From Bradyrhizobium diazoefficiens USDA 110 (lineage in GTDB: Bacteria; Pseudomonadota; Alphaproteobacteria; Rhizobiales; Xanthobacteraceae), in assembly GCF_000011365.1 (NCBI RefSeq), contig NC_004463.1, forward strand, positions 6,310,001 through 6,374,000: a DNA stretch of 64,000 nucleotides, given 5' to 3'. Positions 23,321-32,188 of this stretch are shown here, one piece after another. Both the position numbers and the translations under genes were made by a program. The notes under the pieces are model-generated. The model was not told where the DNA came from and did no database searches. It saw only the letters and a program-made list of their open reading frames with translations. The stretch's first letter is position 1; each line of letters opens with the position of its first letter.

Positions 23321-23548
23321 CTACGATGGCAGCGGCGCAAGGCGCAGGCCCGCCATCGCGCGTGCGATCGCCGACGATGCCGCAAACTCTTGCACTGGGA
23401 TGTTCGAGATCATCGGTGACGCCGAGCGCCGGAGGATCCTGCCGGCCGTCAGATCGACTGCGACCATCTCGCTCTCGACCGGCCAGATCGGCCCGCAGGT
23501 GTCGCGGTCGAGCACGACGACAAGACCCTGCCTGGTCGGCCGGATCAC
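23321..23548 (-). CDS. Hypothetical protein, 75 residues
   Basis: The frame starts at a GTG at 23548 and reads MIRPTRQGLVVVLDRDTCGP then IWPVESEMVAVDLTAGRIL and an alanine-rich end. Its residue usage is protein-like, but no family or ribosome site is recognised, so it is weakly supported. Confidence 0.35.
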   Translation of the reverse strand: MIRPTRQGLVVVLDRDTCGPIWPVESEMVAVDLTAGRILRRSASPMISNIPVQEFAASSAIARAMAGLRLAPLPS

Positions 23549-23718
23549 GGCGTCGCGCCGACTGTCGCCAGTATCGGGGCGTGCCCGCTATCGTTCGGGC
23601 GCTTGTCGCCCCATCGCCACCCCGACGCTTCTCACGCGTTGCCCGGCCGCGACGACGACAAGAACAGCGCGATGCGAGCGGTCAAACGGCACAGGCGTGT
23701 CGCCAGTGCCCATCGCGC

Positions 23719-23952
23719 TCATTTGGGCTTCTTGGCAGGTTCAGGCGGACGGGCTCCGCTCCACGGATCGTACTTCTCCTTGGGCTCCGGAATGCGCTCA
23801 AGCGCAGCCTTGTAGGCCTTCTCGTCGACCTTGGGCTTGTTGTCCGTCTTCTGGGCGCCTTCGTTCGGCTGGCGTCTGCCGCCACCCATCTGCGCCTGCG
23901 CCGAGGCAACCGTCAGCGCCAGCACCGCCGCCGCTATGACCAAAATCCTCAT
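23719..23952 (-). CDS. Exported small hypothetical protein (paralogue of 21303-21602)
   Basis: The 77-residue protein has a signal peptide (MRILVIAAAVLALTVASAQA) and a short mature part with EKAYKAALERIPEPKEKYDP and WSGARPPEPAKKPK. The KAYK-x3-(E/K)-(R/K)IP and DPW-x-G pattern is shared with 21303-21602. It is periplasmic, and no function is known. Confidence 0.78.
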   Translation of the reverse strand: MRILVIAAAVLALTVASAQAQMGGGRRQPNEGAQKTDNKPKVDEKAYKAALERIPEPKEKYDPWSGARPPEPAKKPK

Positions 23953-24106
23953 CGGTGCAATCCCCCTCGTCTGGGATACAAACTAGCCCGCAATCCCGTA
24001 ATAGCAAATGCCGGGGGTTCCAGGCCTTCAGCAAATCTTGATCGGCCCGGATTTTGCCAGATCGCATTCGTGCCTATCTCTTGGCCCGCGGGGAGGACCT
24101 TCACGG

Positions 24107-24511
24107 ATGTTGCGGATCATTGCTCATGCGGCGCTGCTGGCCGGCGCGCTCGCGCTCGGTGCCTGCGGCTTTGCCGACAGCCGCGCGCCGGTGCCCGAGT
24201 TCATGCGCATGAAGGAAACCGAGCAGCCACCGCCCGAGCCGCCCCCCGACGTCAAGCGCGTGGTGCGCGAGCAGATCGATGTCGTCTTCGTCAACACGTC
24301 CTATCCGCGCGAAGTGCACGTCGCCCCGCCGCATCGTGAGGTGCGAGGACCCGGCTGGACGGCCTGCGTCCGCGCGCAGCTCACCTCCGCAACCGGCTCC
24401 GCGCTCGGCGCCCAGACCTACATCGTGACCATCAGCGGTGGAAAGGTCGTCGATCGCCGGCGCGCGGAAGCCGACGACATCTGCGGGACCGAGACCTACG
24501 AGCCGATCTAG
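24107..24511 (+). CDS. Lipoprotein, hypothetical
   Basis: The 134-residue protein has a lipoprotein signal (MLRIIAHAALLAGALALGAC; lipobox L-G-A-C with Cys20). The mature part is proline-rich (EQPPPEPPPDVKR), then has a strand-rich domain with two more Cys (WTACVRAQL and DDICGTETYEPI). ATG 24107 has GGGGAGG in front. It is probably an outer-membrane-attached lipoprotein of unknown role. Confidence 0.75.
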   Translation: MLRIIAHAALLAGALALGACGFADSRAPVPEFMRMKETEQPPPEPPPDVKRVVREQIDVVFVNTSYPREVHVAPPHREVRGPGWTACVRAQLTSATGSALGAQTYIVTISGGKVVDRRRAEADDICGTETYEPI

Positions 24512-24896
24512 GAACAAGCGGCGCCGTCAGCTCTGTGTAAGGCGGAATACCTTGAGGGCATCCGAGACCAGATCGGCGTTTCCGCTCGCTCAAGCTGCAT
24601 CGTGAAGAGCAATCGCGATACCGGCAGTTGAGGGTGAATGTCATTTGGACGTGCGCCGTTAAGGCAGGCTTGGACGATCATGGCGGCCGTCGGCATCCGG
24701 TAGCGCTTCAGCCTCCCCCAGAAAGGAAATCGGCAAACGGCTCCAAGCAATCATGATGATTCGCCGGATTGATGGGTTTCGCCCCCGGGAACATTGCCGA
24801 CGTGCCAAATCCAGTTCCGGGAAAATCCTGCATTTGGGCCGGAACGATCGCCGCCTCCCATTCTTGTTACCGCAGTGGGCAGTTTCGGAGGAGGAT
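24512..24896. other. Intergenic stretch, nothing recognised
   Basis: This 385-base stretch holds no supported gene or RNA. Only the ribosome site (GGAGGA, 24889-24895) of the gene at 24897 is clear. Confidence 0.35.
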
Positions 24897-25229
24897 ATGA
24901 TGCGGACATTTTCGATTGCACTGCTGGCGGGCGTCGCGGCCCTCGCTGCGGCGAGCGGCGCGAAGGCTGCCGACATCTACACGACCAGCGAATACGCCAA
25001 CCCCGATCTCATCCAGGAAGTCCGGCTCGTCTGCGATGACGCCGGCAATTGCTATCGTACCCGCGGCGGGGCGCGCGTGATCGTGCGCGACTCCTACAAC
25101 ACCATGCCGCGCGAGCGCTATTATGAGCGCCGCACCTATCGCGACTGGGACGACGGCCCGCGAGGCGGCGTCGGCATTCGCGCGCCCGGTGTCAGCGTGG
25201 GCGTCGGTGTCGGCGGCGACCGCTGGTAA
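24897..25229 (+). CDS. Exported Tyr/Arg-rich hypothetical protein
   Basis: The 110-residue protein has a signal peptide (MMRTFSIALLAGVAALAAAS, cleavage after KAA near residue 25). The mature part has one Cys pair (LVCDDAGNCYR), then a Tyr/Arg-rich stretch (RERYYERRTYRDWDD) and a Gly/Val-rich end (GVSVGVGVGG). It is periplasmic or surface exposed, of unknown function. GGAGGA lies directly upstream. Confidence 0.78.
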   Translation: MMRTFSIALLAGVAALAAASGAKAADIYTTSEYANPDLIQEVRLVCDDAGNCYRTRGGARVIVRDSYNTMPRERYYERRTYRDWDDGPRGGVGIRAPGVSVGVGVGGDRW

Positions 25230-25246
25230 TCATTAGAACCAAGACG

Positions 25247-25282
25247 GATGGGACCGGACGAGGCAACTCGCCCGGTCCCATC
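25247..25282. terminator. Bidirectional hairpin between convergent genes
   Basis: An 11-bp perfect stem (GATGGGACCGG / CCGGTCCCATC) lies between the exported-protein gene and the end of the AhpD-like gene. There is no strong T-run on either side. Confidence 0.6.
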
Positions 25283-25309
25283 ACATATGATTGCATCCGG
25301 TCACAGGCG

Positions 25310-25669
25310 TCAGGCGGCAACCGATTGCTGCTGAAATTGCTCGTAGGCTGCGATCGCATCGGCGGCGTACATTAGCGACGGCCCGCCGCCCATATAGACC
25401 GCCATGCCGAGCGTCTCCTCGATCTCCTCGCGCGTTGCACCGAGCTTGACAAGGGCCTCTGTATGAAAGCCGATGCAGCCGTCGCAATGCGCCGCGACGC
25501 CGAGCGCCAGCGCCATCAGCTCCTTGGTCTTCTTGTCCAGCGCGCCGTCACGCGTCGCGGCCTGGGCGAGCGCGGCAAATCCCTTCATGGTGTCGGGAAT
25601 GTCACTCCGCAGCTTGCGCAGATTGGCGGAGATATTCCGGGTGATATCAACGTAGTTCTTGTCCATCAA
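25310..25669 (-). CDS. AhpD-like carboxymuconolactone decarboxylase family protein
   Basis: The 119-residue protein matches the AhpD/CMD fold: KTKELMALALGVAAHCDGCIGFHTEALVKLGATREEI, with the redox CxxC (HCDGC) and following His. Family members reduce peroxides or act as thiol-disulfide hubs; none is a sure decarboxylase. It begins 7 bases after the RND pump stop, so it is the last gene of the bigR-adaptor-pump operon. In that setting a thiol-redox role linked to persulfide stress is an inference. Either of two adjacent Met codons can be the start. Confidence 0.87.
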   Translation of the reverse strand: MMDKNYVDITRNISANLRKLRSDIPDTMKGFAALAQAATRDGALDKKTKELMALALGVAAHCDGCIGFHTEALVKLGATREEIEETLGMAVYMGGGPSLMYAADAIAAYEQFQQQSVAA

Positions 25670-25676
25670 ATCCTCG

Positions 25677-28600
25677 CTAGCTGAATTTAGTCGTCGTGGA
25701 AGCCGCCTTGTGCGGCGTGCGCAGGGCGACGTAGATCGCAGGGATGACGAGCACGGTGAGCAGCGTCGAGGACGCGAGCCCGAAGAGAAGCGAGATCGCC
25801 AATCCCTGGAAGATCGGATCGAGCAGGATGGTCGCGGCGCCGATCATGGCGGCAAGTGCGGTCAGCAAGATCGGCTTGAAACGAACGGCGCCGGCTTCAA
25901 GCACGACCTCACGAAGCGACTTGCCTTCCCCGCCACTGTGCCGGATGAAATCGACAAGCAGAATCGAGTTGCGCACGATGATGCCGGCAAGCGCGATGAA
26001 GCCGATCATCGAGGTGGCCGTGAACGGCGCGCCCAGCAGCCAATGTCCCACCAGGATGCCGATCAGCGTCAGCGGGATCGGCGTCAGGATCACGAGCGGC
26101 AGGCGGAAGCTCTTGAACTGAGCGACGACCAGCACGTAAATGCCGAGAATGGCTGCACCGAAGGCGGCACCCATATCGCGGAACGTCACCCATGTGATCT
26201 CCCATTCGCCGTCCCACAGCAAAGTGGGACGGGATTCATCGGTCGGCTGACCGTGCAGGCTGATCGCAGGCTTCGGCAGATTGCCCCAATCATGCGCATC
26301 CACGCGATCCGCAACAGCCAGCATGCCGTAGAGTGGCGCTTCAAAACGCCCGGCAAGCTCAGCCATCACCATGTCGGCGAAGCGCCCGTCGCGGCGGAAG
26401 ATCGTCGGCGAGCCCTCCTCCATGGTCGCCTTCACGACCTGGCCCAGCTCGACGACCGTCTTGCTGCCGGGCAGCGTGTTGGCGGGCACCGGTGTCGAGG
26501 CCAGTGCCTCGTCCCAGACCAGGTGGCGCTTGCCGAGATGCACCGCGATCTCGATCGGGTTGCGATCCTCGCCACGATGCGAGTAGCCGATCGAGATGCC
26601 GCCGAACAATGCCTGGATCGTGTCATAGACATCGCGCTGCTCGACGCCGAAAAACTCGAGCCGGTCCTGGTCGATCGACAGCCGCAGCCGCGGCCGCTTC
26701 TCGCCGATGGAATCGTCCACATCGACGATGAAGGGGACCTCGGCAAAGACCTTCTTCAGCTCGGCCGTCACAGCGCGGCGCGTCGCGGCGTCGGGACCGT
26801 AGATTTCGGCCAACAGCGTCGCCAGCACCGGCGGCCCGGGCGGCACTTCGACCACCTTGATGCTGGTGCCCTTCGGCATGTCAAGCGCCTTCAGCCTCTG
26901 CCGCAGCTCCAGAGCGATGTCATGGCTTGCCCGATGGCGCTCGCCGCGGGCAGCCAGGTTGACCTGCAGCTCGCCCATCTCTGGCTTTTCGCGCAGATAA
27001 TAGTGCCGCACCAGGCCGTTGAAATTGAACGGCGCCGGCGTGCCGGCATAGGATTGTAGCGAGGTGGCCTCCGGCAATTGCCGCGCGATCTCCGCCGCGC
27101 CGAACAGCGTGCGCTCGGTCGCCTCCAGGCTCGCCCCTTCCGGAAGGTCGACCACAACGGCGATTTCCGACTTGTTATCGAACGGCAGCAACTTCACCGT
27201 GACCGACTTGGTCGCGAACAGCATCATTGACAGCAGAGTCGCGATGCCGACGCCGAGCAGGAAGATCCAGGCGGCGCGCTTACTCCGAACGATGGGAGTG
27301 GCAAAGCGCCGATAGAGCCGCCCCAGCCGCCCTTCCTGGTGGCCGGCCTCGATCCCTGCAACCTCAGTTTTCGGCGCCAGCTTGAGCATGAGCCAGGGTG
27401 CTACGACCATCGCTACAAAGAAGGAGAACAGCATCGCCGCCGATGCATTCGCCGGGATCGGCGCCATGTAAGGGCCCATCAATCCAGAGACGAACAGCAT
27501 CGGCAACAGCGCAGCGACCACCGTGAGCGTGGCAACGATAGTCGGGTTACCGACCTCCGCCACCGCCTCGATCGTCGCCTGCAATCTCGGCCGGCCGTCG
27601 CGCATGCCCCAATGCCTCGCGATATTCTCAACCACGACGATGGCGTCATCGACCAGGATGCCGATCGAGAAGATCAGCGCGAACAGACTGACCCGGTTGA
27701 TGGTGTAACCCATCAGATTGGCCGCGAACATCGTGAGCAGGATGGTCGTAGGAATGACGACGAAGGTCACAACCGCCTCGCGCCATCCGATCGCGATCGC
27801 AATCAGCACTACGATCGAGACCGTGGCGAGCCCAAGGTGGAATAGGAGTTCGTTGGCCTTCTCGTTGGCAGTCTCGCCATAGTCGCGCGTCACCGTTACC
27901 TGAACGTCGTCGGGAATGAGGCGCCCCTTCAATCCCTCGAGGCGCCGGCCGATGTCGGCCGAGACCACGACTGCATTGGCGCCGGCGCGCTTGGCGAGCG
28001 CCAGGCTGACCGCGGGTACACGCGTCCACTGCCCCTTCTCGTCGCGCGCGTCGTTCCAGACCCGATGCTCGGCCGTATTTGGTCCGATGATGACGGAAGC
28101 GACGTCCTTGACATAGACCGGCCGACCGTCGCGCGTCGAGATCAAGAGCAATCCAATGTCGGGAATGCCCGCGAGCGTCTGGCCGGCCGCGACATTGCGC
28201 ACGACGCCGGCATCGCGGACCTGGCCAGCCAGGAACGAGCGATTGGCGTCCTTCACCTTGGCCACGAGCTGCTGCAGCGTGACGCCGAACAGCGACAATT
28301 TTTCCGGATCTGGCTCGACCCTGATCTGCTGCGCCGCGCCGCCAGAGATGTAGGTCAGTCCGATGCTGTCGATCTTTATGAGCTCCGAGCGCAGCTTGTC
28401 GGCGAGCTCGAACAGGTCCTTGTCCGTCCAGCGCCCGGCCGCCTCTGGCTTCGGCGCCAGTGTCAATACCGTCACCGCGACATCATTGATGCCACGACCG
28501 ACGATCAGCGGTTCAGGGATGCCGACTGGGATGCGATCGATATTGGCGCGGATCTTCTCATGGACGCGGAGGATCGCATCCTCCGACTTCGTTCCGACCA

Positions 28601-28901
28601 GGAACCGCGCGGTGACCATCACGCGGTCGTCCTCGGTCTGGCTGTAGACATGCTCGACGCCGTCGATGCCCTTGACGATCGCTTCCAGCGGCTTCGTGAC
28701 GAGTTCAACCGCGTCGGGACCGCGCAAGCCATCGGCATTGACGCGGATATCGACCATTGGCACGCTGATTTGCGGCTCTTCCTCACGCGGGATCACCACG
28801 ACGGCGATGAGGCCGACCACGAGCGCCGCGAGCAGGAACAACGGTGTCAACGGCGAGGCGATCGTCGCCTTGGTAAGCCGGCCCGAGAGTCCGAGATTCA
28901 C
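25677..28901 (-). CDS. RND-family efflux permease
   Basis: This protein of about 1074 residues is a full-length RND pump (AcrB-like). It starts VNLGLSGRLTKATIASPLTP and shows GILVDDAIVVVENIARH in TM4, two large periplasmic loops, and IALAGIIVRNSILLVDFIRH in TM10. The proton relay Asp pair is seen as DD in TM4. It expels a small molecule from membrane or periplasm with proton exchange. The GTG start at 28901 overlaps the adaptor stop (GTGA), which points to translational coupling. The substrate is unknown; its link to bigR suggests a sulfur compound or a thiol-reactive toxin. Confidence 0.93.
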   Translation of the reverse strand: MNLGLSGRLTKATIASPLTPLFLLAALVVGLIAVVVIPREEEPQISVPMVDIRVNADGLRGPDAVELVTKPLEAIVKGIDGVEHVYSQTEDDRVMVTARFLVGTKSEDAILRVHEKIRANIDRIPVGIPEPLIVGRGINDVAVTVLTLAPKPEAAGRWTDKDLFELADKLRSELIKIDSIGLTYISGGAAQQIRVEPDPEKLSLFGVTLQQLVAKVKDANRSFLAGQVRDAGVVRNVAAGQTLAGIPDIGLLLISTRDGRPVYVKDVASVIIGPNTAEHRVWNDARDEKGQWTRVPAVSLALAKRAGANAVVVSADIGRRLEGLKGRLIPDDVQVTVTRDYGETANEKANELLFHLGLATVSIVVLIAIAIGWREAVVTFVVIPTTILLTMFAANLMGYTINRVSLFALIFSIGILVDDAIVVVENIARHWGMRDGRPRLQATIEAVAEVGNPTIVATLTVVAALLPMLFVSGLMGPYMAPIPANASAAMLFSFFVAMVVAPWLMLKLAPKTEVAGIEAGHQEGRLGRLYRRFATPIVRSKRAAWIFLLGVGIATLLSMMLFATKSVTVKLLPFDNKSEIAVVVDLPEGASLEATERTLFGAAEIARQLPEATSLQSYAGTPAPFNFNGLVRHYYLREKPEMGELQVNLAARGERHRASHDIALELRQRLKALDMPKGTSIKVVEVPPGPPVLATLLAEIYGPDAATRRAVTAELKKVFAEVPFIVDVDDSIGEKRPRLRLSIDQDRLEFFGVEQRDVYDTIQALFGGISIGYSHRGEDRNPIEIAVHLGKRHLVWDEALASTPVPANTLPGSKTVVELGQVVKATMEEGSPTIFRRDGRFADMVMAELAGRFEAPLYGMLAVADRVDAHDWGNLPKPAISLHGQPTDESRPTLLWDGEWEITWVTFRDMGAAFGAAILGIYVLVVAQFKSFRLPLVILTPIPLTLIGILVGHWLLGAPFTATSMIGFIALAGIIVRNSILLVDFIRHSGGEGKSLREVVLEAGAVRFKPILLTALAAMIGAATILLDPIFQGLAISLLFGLASSTLLTVLVIPAIYVALRTPHKAASTTTKFS

Positions 28902-29908
28902 GGCCGCACCAATTGGTCGCCGGCACGGATGCCGGACAGGATCTCGAGCCCATCGGGAAGCGCGGGCGTCGGCAGCTCGCGACCGCGCTGCACCGGCACG
29001 TCGACAACCCCGCCCGCCTTCTGAAGCCGCACGTAGTCGATGCCGAACCGGGTCGTCACGTAGCCTGCCGGAATGACGAATGCCTGCCGCAGGCCGCCGG
29101 AGATCCACACCCGCAGCCGATCCCCGACGAAGTATTCGCCGAGACCCTGGACGCTGGCGTCTGCAATGACACGACCTTCTTCGATCTGCGGGTAGACGAG
29201 ATCGATAACGCCCCATTTGGACGCATCCTCGCCAAGCTCGGCGCCGTCGACCCGAATCCTGTCGCCGGCCTTGAGCAGACGCGCGTGCCGCTCCGGCACC
29301 CGCAACCGCAACTTGAAGTGCTGCTGCGCGACGGTGACGATCGCGTCGCCGGACATCACCACAGAGCCGACAGTCACGAGCTTTCTCAACACCCGGCCAC
29401 CGGAAGGCGCCAGCACCTGACCCTCGCTGAGCTGCTGCGCGATCACGGCGCGCTCGGCGGTCTTCGCGCGCAGCCCGTTCTCGGCGACGTTCAGCGCGGT
29501 CCTCGCCTCGTCAAGCTTGACGCGCGGGAGGGTGCCGCGTTCGACAAGGCCTTCGATCCGCGAGAAATCGATCTGCGCCTGATTGGCTTGAGCCTGGAGC
29601 GCCTCGATCTGCGCATCGAGGGCCTTCATCTGAAGGGCCAGCTTCTCGTCACCAATGATCGCGATCGCCTGGCCGGCAGTAACAGGATCCCCTTCCCTGA
29701 CATTGAGCTGGACCACAATTCCGCCGATACGTCCGCGCGCGGGCACCACGCTGACACTCTCCACCGTTGCAAACACGGCCTTTTCGTCTGCGACGGGGTG
29801 CTGTGTCACGGTGAACGCTTCCGCAGCGGCGAGACCGGTCTGCAGGGCGGTGGCCGCAAGAACCGCCAACAATCCTAGGAGTCGCATGGGGCGTGTCCGG
29901 GCAATCAT
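28898..29908 (-). CDS. RND efflux periplasmic adaptor (HlyD/AcrA type)
   Basis: The protein of about 336 residues has a signal peptide or anchor (RLLGLLAVLAATALQTGLAA), a split lipoyl/barrel-sandwich domain (VNVREGDPVTAGQAIAIIGD ... GQVLAPSGGRVLRKLVTVGS), a coiled-coil hairpin between (QIEALQAQANQAQIDFSRIE and following), and a beta-barrel. It links the RND pump to the outer membrane channel; no channel gene is nearby. The start is ATG 29908, with ATG 29887 as an alternative. It lies 108 bases after bigR and overlaps the pump start. Confidence 0.92.
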   Translation of the reverse strand: MIARTRPMRLLGLLAVLAATALQTGLAAAEAFTVTQHPVADEKAVFATVESVSVVPARGRIGGIVVQLNVREGDPVTAGQAIAIIGDEKLALQMKALDAQIEALQAQANQAQIDFSRIEGLVERGTLPRVKLDEARTALNVAENGLRAKTAERAVIAQQLSEGQVLAPSGGRVLRKLVTVGSVVMSGDAIVTVAQQHFKLRLRVPERHARLLKAGDRIRVDGAELGEDASKWGVIDLVYPQIEEGRVIADASVQGLGEYFVGDRLRVWISGGLRQAFVIPAGYVTTRFGIDYVRLQKAGGVVDVPVQRGRELPTPALPDGLEILSGIRAGDQLVRP

Positions 29909-30016
29909 GGAACCATTGCACCGCGGCGCGGTGTCCTTGTGTGTGATTTCGTTCAGCTTTATCGGGGTCGCGCGTTGATCTTGCTCAACGCGCCGCAACT
30001 TGAGCGCTCGTAGATT

Positions 30017-30337
30017 TCACTTCGACCTTGCGGACTTGGGTGCACAAAACACCTGATAGAGCGTCTTCAGGATCTCGCGGGCCGGCTCGCTCGCGATCGA
30101 ATAGAAAATCGTCTGCGCGTCGCGACGTGATGACACAAGGCCATCCTTGCGGAGGAGCGCAAGATGCTGAGAGACCGTGGAGTCTCGCAGGTTCAGGAAC
30201 TCGGCGAGTTCGCCGACCGAGCGCTCACCCTCGATGAGCTGGCAGATGATGAGAAGCCGGTGGCGGTTGGAAAGCGCCTTCAACAGGTCGCTCGCCTGGT
30301 CGGCCGCCCGCTCCATGGTTTCGCTATCTATTTTCAT
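30017..30337 (-). CDS. bigR: BigR/SqrR-type ArsR-family persulfide-sensing repressor
   Basis: The 106-residue protein is a winged-helix ArsR repressor: ALSNRHRLLIICQLIEGERS, then SVGELAEFLNLRDSTVSQHLALLRKDGLV as the HTH. Two cysteines only, Cys32 (in LLIICQLIEGE) and Cys98 (in LYQVFCAPK), sit where SqrR/BigR proteins have the pair that forms a persulfide or polysulfide bridge and releases DNA. No metal-site motif is seen. Its start codon lies inside a large dyad (30330-30365), so it very likely represses itself and the divergent sqr operon. The SqrR/BigR assignment rests on these positions and the neighbours. Confidence 0.88.
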   Translation of the reverse strand: MKIDSETMERAADQASDLLKALSNRHRLLIICQLIEGERSVGELAEFLNLRDSTVSQHLALLRKDGLVSSRRDAQTIFYSIASEPAREILKTLYQVFCAPKSARSK

Positions 30338-30365
30338 ACTTGCGTATATACGAATCTATGAATAT
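30330..30365. promoter_or_regulatory. BigR-type operator dyad in the divergent promoter region
   Basis: A 36-base imperfect dyad runs ATTTTCATA ... CGTATATACG ... TATGAATAT, with a perfect 10-base centre CGTATATACG at 30343-30352. It covers the bigR start codon (30335-30337) and sits 69 bases before the sqr start. Its position and AT richness in a GC-rich genome point to a repressor site controlling both arms. Confidence 0.72.
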
Positions 30366-30433
30366 CTTGTCAAGCATCGCGGCAGAACAGCCAGACCCAA
30401 CTGGCGGAGCCGCTTATCCAGCGGAGGTAACCC

Positions 30434-31720
30434 ATGGCGGAAGTTGTCGTAATTGGAGCCGGTCTTAGCGGGACGCTGATGGCCTATGAATTGCTGCCCC
30501 AGCTCGGAAAGGACGATCGTCTGAGCGTGATCTCGCAGGGCGCTATCTATCATTTCGTCCCATCGAACCCCTGGGTCGCGGTCGGCTGGCGAAAGCGCGA
30601 TGAGATCGAGATCGATCTCGTTGACATCATGAAGCGCAAGGGCGTGCGGCTACTGACGCAGGGCGCCAAGCGCCTGCACCCGACCGAGAACCGCGTCGAA
30701 CTCAGCGATGGCACGTCGATCAACTACGACTATCTGGTCGTCGCGACGGGGCCCGAGCTTGCCTTCGACGAGATTCCCGGCCTGGGCCCGCAAGGCCACA
30801 CGCAATCAATCTGCCACGTCGATCACGCCTCGCACGCCAAGGACGCATTCGAAAAGCTCGCAGCCCGTCCCGGCCCGGTCGTGATCGGCGCGGTCCAAGG
30901 GGCCTCCTGCTTCGGCCCGGCGTACGAATTCCTGTTCATCCTGGAAACCGAGTTGCGCCGGCGCAAGCTACGCGATCAAGTCCCCATGACGTTCGTCACC
31001 TCGGAGCCCTATGTCGGCCACCTCGGCCTGGACGGCGTCGGCGACACCAAGGGCCTTCTCGAAGGCGAGATGCGCGAGAAGCACGTCAAGTGGATTACCA
31101 ACGCACGCGTCAAGGGCGTCGAGGCGGGCAAGATGGTCGTCGAAGAGCTCGGCGAGGGCGGCGCGGTGCACAAGACACACGAGCTGCCCTTTGCATATTC
31201 CATGATGCTGCCCGCGTTCCGCGGCGTCGAGGCGGTTCGCGGCATCGACAAGCTGACCAACCCGCGCGGCTTCGTAATAGTCGACAAGCACCAGCGCAAC
31301 CCCGCCTTCCCAAATGTCTTTGCCGTCGGCGTCTGCGTGGCAATCGCGCCGGTCGGTGCAACGCCGGTGTCGGTAGGCGTGCCGAAAACCGGCTTCATGA
31401 TCGAATCCATGGTGACCGCGACCGCGCTGAATATCGGCGCCCTGCTCCGGGGCAAGGAGCCGAGCGCCCAGCCGACCTGGAATGCGATCTGCCTTGCCGA
31501 TTTCGGCGATTCCGGCGTCGCCTTCCTGGCGCAACCGCAGATTCCGCCGCGTAATGTCAACTGGTCGTCCAAGGGCGAGTGGGTGCACTACGCCAAGGTC
31601 GCCTTCGAGAAGTATTTCCTCCGCAAGATGCGACGCGGCGAGAGCGAACCGTTCTATGAACGCTTCCTGCTCGACAAGCTGAACATCGCCAAGATCAAGG
31701 AGGTCCGGACGGGCACATGA
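30434..31720 (+). CDS. sqr: Sulfide:quinone oxidoreductase
   Basis: The 428-residue flavoprotein has the dinucleotide fold VVVIGAGLSGTLMAYEL at residues 4-20 and a second FAD segment NVFAVGVCVAIAPVGATPVS. The three cysteines that carry sulfide chemistry in the A. ferrooxidans enzyme (Cys128, Cys160, Cys356) match Cys127 (SICHVD), Cys159 (GASCFGPAYEF) and Cys353 (NAICLADFGDSG) here. The enzyme sits on the inner membrane, oxidises H2S to polysulfide or persulfide and reduces quinone. GCGGAGG lies in front of the ATG. It opens the sqr-trxC-DUF2892-DUF302-ccoG operon. Confidence 0.9.
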   Translation: MAEVVVIGAGLSGTLMAYELLPQLGKDDRLSVISQGAIYHFVPSNPWVAVGWRKRDEIEIDLVDIMKRKGVRLLTQGAKRLHPTENRVELSDGTSINYDYLVVATGPELAFDEIPGLGPQGHTQSICHVDHASHAKDAFEKLAARPGPVVIGAVQGASCFGPAYEFLFILETELRRRKLRDQVPMTFVTSEPYVGHLGLDGVGDTKGLLEGEMREKHVKWITNARVKGVEAGKMVVEELGEGGAVHKTHELPFAYSMMLPAFRGVEAVRGIDKLTNPRGFVIVDKHQRNPAFPNVFAVGVCVAIAPVGATPVSVGVPKTGFMIESMVTATALNIGALLRGKEPSAQPTWNAICLADFGDSGVAFLAQPQIPPRNVNWSSKGEWVHYAKVAFEKYFLRKMRRGESEPFYERFLLDKLNIAKIKEVRTGT

Positions 31721-32160
31721 GCGAGACACGCCAGATCGTCTGTGGGCATTGCGGGCGGACCAACCGCCTGCCAGCCGAGCGTACGCCGGAAGGCGCGCGC
31801 TGCGGCGCCTGCCACCAGCCGATGTTTACCGGCCATCCCATCGAGGTGGACGAGGAAGCCTTTGGACGTCATGTCGTCAACAGCGACATTCCCGTTCTGG
31901 TCGACGTCTGGGCGCCCTGGTGCGGGCCATGCCGCGCCATGGCGCCGATGTTCGAACGCGCCGCGCAGCAACTGGAGCCGCAGATCCGGCTGTTGAAGCT
32001 CAATTCGGACAACGCTCCTGCGTTGTCGTCGCGCCTCAACATCACCGGCATCCCGACCTTGCTGCTGATGCGCGGCGGCCGCGAGATCGCCCGCCACGCC
32101 GGTGCGATGGATGCACGCAGCATTGTGGCTTGGACCCAAGCCAGCCTGACCCGTTCGTAA
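31717..32160 (+). CDS. trxC: Thioredoxin 2 (zinc-ribbon thioredoxin)
   Basis: The 147-residue protein has an N-terminal zinc ribbon (Cys9, Cys12, Cys29, Cys32) and a thioredoxin domain with the active site WCGPC at residues 68-72 and the cis-Pro segment GIPTLLL. Members are cytosolic disulfide reductases induced by oxidative stress. Here the ATG overlaps the sqr stop (ATGA), so the two are coupled. A role in clearing sulfane sulfur from proteins made by SQR is a natural inference. Confidence 0.95.
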   Translation: MSETRQIVCGHCGRTNRLPAERTPEGARCGACHQPMFTGHPIEVDEEAFGRHVVNSDIPVLVDVWAPWCGPCRAMAPMFERAAQQLEPQIRLLKLNSDNAPALSSRLNITGIPTLLLMRGGREIARHAGAMDARSIVAWTQASLTRS

Positions 32161-32188
32161 CGCCAACATAGTCAAAGAGGAGCATGCC

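Noticed and set aside
28902..29216. N-terminal extension of the RND pump
   Set aside because: It runs through the adaptor gene. The GTG overlapping the adaptor stop begins the normal RND N-terminus.
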